64,000 nucleotides of DNA from Desulfobacter sp. (GTDB lineage Bacteria; Desulfobacterota; Desulfobacteria; Desulfobacterales; Desulfobacteraceae). The notes under the pieces were generated by a model. That model saw only the letters and a program-made list of their open reading frames with translations, had not been told where the DNA came from and made no database searches. The stretch lies in the NCBI GenBank assembly GCA_028768525.1, contig CP054837.1:2823001-2887000 (forward strand), written 5' to 3'. The translations under genes and the position numbers were made by a program. Shown here in pieces: positions 58,529 to 64,000 of the stretch; position 1 is the stretch's first letter; the number at the start of each line of letters is the position of its first letter.

Positions 58529-60685
58529 CTATTCAGGGTAAAGCAGCTCGGCCAGATGGGCCACCTCAAGCTTGCGGCCCTGTTTCAAGGCCCCGCCCCT
58601 CAACTGCATGACGCAGCCCGGGCATTCGGTGACCAGGAGGCCGGCTCCGGATTTTTCCACATCATCCAGTTTCTGGGTGAGAATTTCATTGGATACCGCC
58701 GGGAAATTTACTGAAAAACTGCCCCCGAACCCACAGCAGGTCTCTTCTTCGGCCGTGGGTACATAATCGCTGCCAGATGCGGCGATCATCGCCTTGGGCG
58801 CCTCTTTCACCCCCAGCCCCCGGCAGAGGTGGCAGGGGGAATGGAAGGCTGTTTTCCTTGCCGGTCCGCTCCTGTGACCGGATTCAATACCCACCACTTC
58901 AGCCATGAACTGGCTGTATGAAATCACCTTATCAGCAAAAGCTGCGGCCTTTTGGGGCGCATAATCCTTTACCAGCTTAGGTATGCCGTGCTTGAGGTGG
59001 GAGGCGCAGGAGGCACAGAGGCTGACGATATAGTCCACATCCTCGCACTCAAAGGCCTCGATATTCTGAAGGGCCACGTCCCGGGCGGCTGCGGTTTCCC
59101 CCATGCTTACGGCGGGCAGGCCGCAGCAGGACTGGTCCATGGGGAAGGAGACCTGGACGCCGGCTTTCCGGAACCCCCTCATGGCCGCTTCCAGCTGTTC
59201 TGGATAGACAAAATCCTGAACACATCCGGAGAAAAGAGCGATTTTATATTCCGGTTTATCCACAGGCCTGTTCAATTTGGCAAAACGGTCGCGGAAGGGC
59301 GTTTCCGCCACTGCCGGCAGCCGCCTGAAATTATGGGCCGGGGAAAAAATCATGGGCAGGTGGCGCAGGTAGGGCACGCCCTTTTCTTTTTTGGTCATGG
59401 GGCCCTGGGCCAGCTTTGCCGTCCTCAGCAGGGTGTGGAACAGCTTCCTGTTTTTAAGCACCTTGCCGAGCAGCAGGCTCTGGAGGGGATGGCCTTCTTC
59501 ATCCTGGATTCTGGCATGGACTTCCTTTATCAGGGCCGGCAGATCAATGCCTCCGGCGCAGATGGCCTTGCAGGCCCCGCAGTTGGTGCAGTTCTGGACC
59601 AGGTTCTTTGCATGCTCCCTGCCGTGGAAAAAATAGGTGGTGATCAGGCCGATGGCCCCGATGTAGATATGGCCCAGCTGGTGGCCGCCCACCATGCGGT
59701 AGACCGGACATACATTGGCGCAGGCCCCGCAGCGGACGCATTGGAGGACCTGGGCGAATACCGGGTCTTCAGCTATTTTGCTCCTGCCGTTATCCAGGAA
59801 GACCATGTGCATCTCCCGCTTTCCGCCCTCGGCGGTTTTGCACTCCGAGGGCCCGGTGATCCAGGTCACATAGGAGGTGATGGCCTGACCCGTGGCGTTT
59901 TTGGGCAGCACCTTATTCACGGCCAGGGCTTCTTTCATGGTGGGCAGCAGCTTGTCGATGCCGGCCAGGGCCACATGAACCCTGGGCAGGGTGGAGACCA
60001 GCCTTGCATTGCCCTCGTTGGTGGCAATGCCGATGGAACCGGTGTCCGCAACCACAAAATTGGCGCCGGTGATGCCCATGTCGGCCTGGACAAATTTTTC
60101 CCTCAGCTCCTTTCTGGCCACCTTGACCAGGCGCTGGATTTCTGCGTCCTGTTCCTTTCCCGTCACATCGGAAAAAAGATCGGCCACCTGGTAGCGGGAA
60201 AGATGGATGGCCGGCATGACCATGTGGGAGGGGCCTTCCTTGCGGAGCTGTACAATCCATTCCCCCAGATCGGTTTCAGTCACCTCCAGGCCATCGTTTT
60301 CCAGCCATTTGTTCAGGTGGATCTCCTCGGCGGTCATGGATTTGGATTTTACGATGCGCTTGGAGCCGGTCTTTTTTGCAATTTCTGCAATAATCCGGTT
60401 GGCATCCTCTGCAGTCGCAGCGATGTGGACATGGATCCCTTTTTCTTCTGCTTTTTTTCTGAAAGCGGCCATGAGCGCTTGGTTACGGAGGACGGCATCG
60501 GCCTTGGCATCGGCCGCCGCCCGTATCAGGCCCTCGGTATCCATGCCGGCAAAGGCATTTTCCCGGGACGCCCTGTAGGCCACGGCAAAATTATCCATGG
60601 CCTTGCGCAGGAATTCATTATCCAGGGCTGAATCCAGCCTTTTTTTATAGGCGCTTAAATTTTCAACGGACTGATTACCTGACAT
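58529..60685 (-). CDS. LutB-LutA fusion: LUD-domain iron-sulfur lactate oxidation protein, copy 2
   Basis: This 718-residue paralogue of the protein at 47598-49745 has the same order of LUD domain, two 4Fe-4S motifs (from C316) and two CCG domains. By eye most of the two sequences are identical; differences cluster near the N-terminus, in the segment after the second 4Fe-4S motif and in the second CCG linker (IESGHRSGPARK). It follows lutC copy 2 by 3 bases. Here there is no TRAP transporter, so this copy depends on another uptake route or serves the same pathway at a different expression level. Confidence 0.9.
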   Translation of the reverse strand: MSGNQSVENLSAYKKRLDSALDNEFLRKAMDNFAVAYRASRENAFAGMDTEGLIRAAADAKADAVLRNQALMAAFRKKAEEKGIHVHIAATAEDANRIIAEIAKKTGSKRIVKSKSMTAEEIHLNKWLENDGLEVTETDLGEWIVQLRKEGPSHMVMPAIHLSRYQVADLFSDVTGKEQDAEIQRLVKVARKELREKFVQADMGITGANFVVADTGSIGIATNEGNARLVSTLPRVHVALAGIDKLLPTMKEALAVNKVLPKNATGQAITSYVTWITGPSECKTAEGGKREMHMVFLDNGRSKIAEDPVFAQVLQCVRCGACANVCPVYRMVGGHQLGHIYIGAIGLITTYFFHGREHAKNLVQNCTNCGACKAICAGGIDLPALIKEVHARIQDEEGHPLQSLLLGKVLKNRKLFHTLLRTAKLAQGPMTKKEKGVPYLRHLPMIFSPAHNFRRLPAVAETPFRDRFAKLNRPVDKPEYKIALFSGCVQDFVYPEQLEAAMRGFRKAGVQVSFPMDQSCCGLPAVSMGETAAARDVALQNIEAFECEDVDYIVSLCASCASHLKHGIPKLVKDYAPQKAAAFADKVISYSQFMAEVVGIESGHRSGPARKTAFHSPCHLCRGLGVKEAPKAMIAASGSDYVPTAEEETCCGFGGSFSVNFPAVSNEILTQKLDDVEKSGAGLLVTECPGCVMQLRGGALKQGRKLEVAHLAELLYPE

Positions 60686-60688
60686 GGC

Positions 60689-61288
60689 TTACTCCTCCTC
60701 CACCATCATGATGTAAAGTTCAAGGGGACCGTGAACCCCCATTGCCAGAACCCGCTCAATATCGGCAGTCCGGCTGGCACCGGTGATAAAGGCAGTATAG
60801 GAACCGGAATCCTCAAGCATTTCCCTGAGTTCTTCTGTCATTTCAAGGGCTGATGGTTTAATCTTTGACTTGGGCAACAGGGCCACATGCACTTCCGAAA
60901 GCATCGAAGCCAGACGGGTCTCTTCGGAAGCAGAATCCAGAACCAGGGTGCCGGTTTCGGCAATACCGAAATCCGTGAGGGTTACCCCCACATCAATGCC
61001 GCCGGGGTAACGGCGCAGGCCGTCCCGGACCAGAGAAATATTGCCGGCGGTTTCGCACTTTTCAGATAATGCCGCAAAAAGGTCTCCGTCCAGATTTGGG
61101 GCCGCCATGATCCGCATATCATTGGACAGATCTGCTGCATTTCCCATCTCCATCTGGGGTTCCAGGGCCGCTTTGCCCAAACAGATTTCAACGACCTTGT
61201 CAAAAGCCGCCGCCATGGTCGACACCGGGTAGACCCGGGCCGAAACCAGTTTCGCCTTTTCCGTAAATTCTTCTGCTAAATCTTTCAT
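60689..61288 (-). CDS. lutC: LutC/LldG LUD-domain protein, copy 2
   Basis: This 199-residue LUD-domain protein has RRYPGGIDVGVTLTDFGIAETGTLVLDSASEETRLASMLSEVHV and the same ending (GPLELYIMMVEEE) as copy 1. GGAGGCAGGCA precedes the ATG. It is the first gene of the second cluster, with a sigma-70 promoter and an operator about 90-130 bases upstream. Confidence 0.92.
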   Translation of the reverse strand: MKDLAEEFTEKAKLVSARVYPVSTMAAAFDKVVEICLGKAALEPQMEMGNAADLSNDMRIMAAPNLDGDLFAALSEKCETAGNISLVRDGLRRYPGGIDVGVTLTDFGIAETGTLVLDSASEETRLASMLSEVHVALLPKSKIKPSALEMTEELREMLEDSGSYTAFITGASRTADIERVLAMGVHGPLELYIMMVEEE

Positions 61289-61377
61289 TGCCTGCCTCCT
61301 CGGCAGCCTCCTTTTTTAAATCATAGAACCAGCAAACCAAATTGTCAGAAATCAGAAATAAGAACACCATTGCCCAT

Positions 61378-61390
61378 TTGGTATGACCAA
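61378..61390. promoter_or_regulatory. GntR-type operator O3, at lutC copy 2 promoter
   Basis: TTGGTATGACCAA is identical over 13 bases to O1 before dctP and has the same position directly next to the -10 box. Confidence 0.75.
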
Positions 61391-61420
61391 TGTATACAAA
61401 CCGAAATCAATATTTGTCAA
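61391..61420 (-). promoter_or_regulatory. Sigma-70 promoter of lutC-lutBA copy 2
   Basis: The minus strand carries TTGACA at 61420-61415, an 18-base spacer and TATACA at 61396-61391. It is the twin of the promoter before dctP. Confidence 0.75.
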
Positions 61421-61464
61421 GGAAAAAGCTTTTTTATTGGTTATTTATTTTTTCATCATGATTA

Positions 61465-61473
61465 TGGTATAAT
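61465..61473 (+). promoter_or_regulatory. Candidate extended -10 promoter of gntR copy 2
   Basis: ATGGTATAAT contains TGn followed by a perfect TATAAT at 61468-61473. The -35 region (TTATTT, 17 bases upstream) is weak, as is common for extended -10 promoters. Operators O4 and O5 lie downstream of the predicted start. Confidence 0.5.
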
Positions 61474-61520
61474 CTCTATTAAATCAGGCAAATCCATATT
61501 TGACACCCCATAACAGGAAA

Positions 61521-61533
61521 TAGGTAGTACCAA
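61521..61533. promoter_or_regulatory. GntR-type operator O4 (one mismatch)
   Basis: TAGGTAGTACCAA differs from the palindrome TTGGTnnnACCAA at one base in the left arm. It lies in the predicted leader of gntR copy 2. Confidence 0.5.
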
Positions 61534-61579
61534 TTTGACAACAAGTAAAACAGCACCGAATACGACCCAATCTTAAAAA

Positions 61580-61592
61580 TTGGTATTACCAA
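61580..61592. promoter_or_regulatory. GntR-type operator O5
   Basis: TTGGTATTACCAA is a perfect match to the palindrome. It lies about 100 bases after the predicted start of gntR copy 2 and supports autoregulation. Confidence 0.7.
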
Positions 61593-61839
61593 ATATATTT
61601 CCCTGTCCGCCAGTGCCTCCGGGGATGAGTAAGGGGCAAATGATATGGTGCCGCCAATAGCTACGGCGGCTGAAGGGCCGTACCGCCAAGGCGGCAGCTC
61701 AGGCATGGTTAGACTTCGGGTTAAACTATTCAAACGCCAGCTATTTTTAAAAAAATATATACTTTTATGGTTACCCGTGATGATATGTTTACATATGAAT
61801 TATTTAGAAACGACGCCTAATAAATAGAATATAATTATT

Positions 61840-62547
61840 ATGACAATCTCCATAAAGCCCATAAAGCCCAAACGGATCTCCGACCAGGTCTTTGACCAGA
61901 TCAGAGAATGGATCTACAGGGGAAAACTGAAGCCCGGGGAGAAATTGTTGACGGAACGTGAACTGGCCCAGGCCATGGGGGTCAGCCGGACAACCATCCG
62001 GGATGCGGTCCAGCGCCTTGCAGCCATGGGGCTGATTATCCAGAAACAGGGCCAGGGCACCTTTGTAAAACCCATGGAAGGCCCCATGTCCGGTCCCATA
62101 GCCAGGGCAATGGAAACCCAGGACGCGTCCCTTGAAGAGCTCCTTGAAGTCCGTATGGGCCTGGAGTGCAATTCAGCGGCCCTGGCAGCCCGGCGGGCGG
62201 ATGAGGCGGATATATCAGCCCTGGAACAGAGCATCATTGAGATGGAAGAAGCGGCCGATTCCGGCCACCTGGGTGCGGAAGCGGATACCGCCTTCCATAT
62301 GGCCCTGGCCTATGCTGCAAAAAATTCCCTGAACATCCTGATCATGAAAAACTTCTATGACTACCTCTTCCACGGCATCAAAGAGAGCCGCATCGGCCTA
62401 TATGAGACACCCGGCAATATTGAAGAGATCATCAAACAGCATAAGAATATCCTGGATGCCATCAAGGAACGTGATCCGTCCCGGGCGTTTTCGGTCATGA
62501 AAAAGCACATTGAATTTCTAATGGAGTTTGTAAAAGGGAGAGCCTGA
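61840..62547 (+). CDS. GntR-family (FCD) transcription regulator, copy 2
   Basis: This 235-residue paralogue of the regulator at 57704 has an almost identical first 75 residues, including the recognition helix region (VSRTTIRDAVQRLAAMGLI). The FCD domain differs more, for example in MEGPMSGPIARAMETQDASLEELL and in the C-terminal 30 residues. It probably binds the same operators but may answer to a different ligand. It is divergent from lutC copy 2. No strong ribosome site precedes the ATG. Confidence 0.92.
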   Translation: MTISIKPIKPKRISDQVFDQIREWIYRGKLKPGEKLLTERELAQAMGVSRTTIRDAVQRLAAMGLIIQKQGQGTFVKPMEGPMSGPIARAMETQDASLEELLEVRMGLECNSAALAARRADEADISALEQSIIEMEEAADSGHLGAEADTAFHMALAYAAKNSLNILIMKNFYDYLFHGIKESRIGLYETPGNIEEIIKQHKNILDAIKERDPSRAFSVMKKHIEFLMEFVKGRA

Positions 62548-62579
62548 CATCACCCGGGGGTTAATTTTCCACCCAAGGA

Positions 62580-64000
62580 CTAATCCCCGGTTTTGCCCTT
62601 TTTCATTTTCTGATACCAGCTTTCATTTCCGTACAATTCATCTGAGCATTGCGGGCAGAGGCTGTGGCTGAAAGAGGCCTCGGAGTGCTCCTGGATAAAA
62701 TTCTCCAGGATATTCCAATAGCCCTTATCGTCCCTGATTTTCTTGCATTTAGAGCAGATGGGAACGATTCCCCTCAGGGTTTTGATCTCGGCAAGGGCAT
62801 CCTGGAGTTCACCGATGAGGTCTTCCCTTTCCGATTCCATCTTTTTCTGTTCGTTGATGTCCGTCAGAACGATGCGGAACCCTTTTACCTGGCCGTCTTT
62901 TATTATTGGGGAGGCGTTTAAATAGACCCAGAATTCCTTTAGGTCTTTTGAGAGCATCCTGTATTCAGTGGGGGAAACAGACTGCCGTTGGATTCGTTCC
63001 TGGAGCCGCCGGGCCGCCCGATCCCGCTGCTCGGGGCAGACCCGGTCCAGGCCGTTCATCCCCAATGCAATATCGACTTGATCATAGCCGAACATCTTCA
63101 TTCCCATGCGGTTCATATAGGTGATATTGACCGCTTCATCGGTTTCCACAACGGCACCGGGCAGAAGATCCGCCATTTCCCTGAACCGCTCTTCGCTCTT
63201 TTTGAGGGCCGCTTCCATCTCTCTGCGCTGGGTGACATCCCTAAAAATGCCCACCAGGAGCTTATCCTCTCCGATGGTCAGGAGAACGGTATTTATATCG
63301 GCATAAAATACGCTACCGTTTTTCCGCTTCACAGGGATGTCGGGCGCAATTTTTATTTCCTGCCTGGCCTGTTTTTTAAAGACCCTTAACACATCGGGCA
63401 GTTCCTGCTCAGGATGGATGTCATGGACGGAACGGCTGAAAAGCTCTTCCTTTGAATATCCCAGCATGCGGCAGATCACATTGTTGGCCATTACAAATGT
63501 CTTTTTTTCCGAATGGGCCACAAGTATGCCGTCATTGGCGTCATCAAAGATGGCTCTGAAACGGGCCTCGCTCTCCTGGAGCGCCCGCAAGGATTCTTTT
63601 TTTTCGGTAATATCCAGAACCGTTCCGATCAACCCCGCAATCCGTCCCTTCTTGTCCATAAATACGGATTTATCAAAAATCACATCCCTGATCTCTCCCC
63701 GGGCGTTCTGGACCTGGGATTCATAACGCTGAGTGCCTCCGGATTCAAACAGGGCCTCATCTTTGGCATGATAAATTTCTGCAAGTGCCTCCGGATTGAT
63801 ATCGAAGACGGATTTCCCGATCAACGCCTCTCTTTTTTGTCCGAAAAAAGATTCAAAGGCATCGTTAAATCCCTGGTACCGCCCCGCCCTGTCTTTGTAA
63901 AATACCGGAACGGGCAAGGCGTTAATCAGAGACAAGATGAATTGTTCGGCCCCTTTTTTCTCCTCTTCCGCCTGCCGCCGTCTGGTGATATCAACCACCA
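62580..64000 (-). CDS. Multi-PAS sensor protein with C-terminal four-cysteine module (N-terminus outside the window)
   Basis: The visible 472 residues begin at the end of one PAC segment (VVDITRRRQAEEE), so the gene continues beyond the window. At least three PAS domains follow (INALPVPVFYKDRAGRYQGF, FDDANDGILVAHSEKKTF and ADLLPGAVVETDEAVNITYM, each with a PAC tail). After a coiled coil, the C-terminus is a 63-residue module with two Cys-x2-Cys pairs (CSKCKKIRDDKGYW and SHSLCPQC), as in the response regulator at 40958. No kinase, cyclase or phosphodiesterase domain lies between the last PAS and the module, so the output is unknown. Confidence 0.88.
   Translation of the reverse strand, partial: VVDITRRRQAEEEKKGAEQFILSLINALPVPVFYKDRAGRYQGFNDAFESFFGQKREALIGKSVFDINPEALAEIYHAKDEALFESGGTQRYESQVQNARGEIRDVIFDKSVFMDKKGRIAGLIGTVLDITEKKESLRALQESEARFRAIFDDANDGILVAHSEKKTFVMANNVICRMLGYSKEELFSRSVHDIHPEQELPDVLRVFKKQARQEIKIAPDIPVKRKNGSVFYADINTVLLTIGEDKLLVGIFRDVTQRREMEAALKKSEERFREMADLLPGAVVETDEAVNITYMNRMGMKMFGYDQVDIALGMNGLDRVCPEQRDRAARRLQERIQRQSVSPTEYRMLSKDLKEFWVYLNASPIIKDGQVKGFRIVLTDINEQKKMESEREDLIGELQDALAEIKTLRGIVPICSKCKKIRDDKGYWNILENFIQEHSEASFSHSLCPQCSDELYGNESWYQKMKKGKTGD

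Larger units (their letters stand above)
61289..61839. other. Divergent control region between lutC copy 2 and gntR copy 2
   Basis: This 551-base AT-rich stretch has no supported gene. It contains the lutC promoter and operator O3 (61378-61420), a good extended -10 promoter for gntR copy 2 near 61466, and two further operator-like palindromes (61521-61533 and 61580-61592). The remaining 61600-61839 shows nothing recognisable. Confidence 0.6.

Noticed and set aside
58952..60631. 559-residue open frame opposite lutBA copy 2
   Set aside because: Antisense shadow of a strongly conserved gene; it has no ribosome site and no family resemblance.
61645..61827. Possible 60-residue small protein before gntR copy 2
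   Set aside because: No convincing ribosome site or composition signal; it lies in an operator-rich control region.
1..64000. CRISPR arrays, tRNA or rRNA genes, insertion sequences, phage genes
   Set aside because: No regularly spaced repeats, no cloverleaf or rRNA-like stretches and no transposase or integrase sequences were recognised on either strand.

Overview
The window reads as a chromosomal stretch of a sulfate-reducing-type deltaproteobacterium (Desulfobacterota, most like Desulfobacteraceae). This is inferred from gene content, not from a marker gene: a ThiC-family gene next to cobT, two LUD-type lactate oxidation modules, a TRAP transporter, an exosortase-linked exopolysaccharide locus and abundant multi-domain sensors. 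No rRNA, tRNA, insertion sequence, phage gene or CRISPR array was seen. Coding density is high, and most of the DNA is GC-rich except for an AT-rich glycan block at about 10.8-23.1 kb.

Layout. (1) 1-1.9 kb, plus strand: the end of a ThiC-family radical SAM gene and cobT, probably a lower-ligand (cobamide) unit, closed by a strong bidirectional terminator. (2) 2-3.6 kb, minus: a stator pair in the unusual order motB-motA, with a candidate sigma-54 promoter. (3) 3.7-39.5 kb, minus: one long exopolysaccharide/exosortase locus. Read in the direction of transcription it encodes outer-membrane export protein, beta-barrel, chain-length protein, BY-kinase-like ATPase, ExeA-like ATPase and LuxR-type regulator. 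Then come the nucleotide-sugar enzymes (UDP-HexNAcA, UDP-ManNAc, dTDP-rhamnose, GDP-fucose) with an odd ATP-sulfurylase/APS-kinase fusion. Next is an AT-rich block with flippase, acetyltransferases, beta-helix protein, glycosyltransferases, polymerase and heparinase-like protein. It ends with WecG-like and WecA-like initiating enzymes, exosortase XrtD, a TPR lipoprotein, and a VPxP-CTERM protein that is the likely XrtD substrate and carries its own candidate sigma-54 promoter.

(4) 39.8-44.7 kb: signalling genes, namely a NarL-type kinase with degenerate motifs, a response regulator ending in a four-cysteine module, and a large hybrid kinase with two solute-binding domains. (5) 44.8-47.4 kb: an amino-acid-type ABC importer whose permease carries an N-terminal periplasmic helical-repeat domain. 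(6) 47.6-62.5 kb: two related 2-hydroxyacid (lactate-type) oxidation clusters. Cluster A has dctP-dctQ-dctM-lutC-lutBA on the minus strand, divergent from glcD-glcF-SDR-gntR. Cluster B has a second lutC-lutBA pair divergent from a second gntR. Five copies of the palindrome TTGGTnnnACCAA lie in the two divergent promoter regions. In both regions one copy abuts the -10 box of a near-identical sigma-70 promoter, so the two GntR paralogues very likely control both clusters. (7) 62.6-64 kb, minus: a multi-PAS protein that runs off the window and ends in the same four-cysteine module as the response regulator in region 4.

The best leads for something undescribed are the sulfurylase/APS-kinase-like fusion with altered catalytic motifs inside the polysaccharide locus, the shared four-cysteine module, the repeat-permease fusion, and the duplicated operator-linked hydroxyacid regulon.
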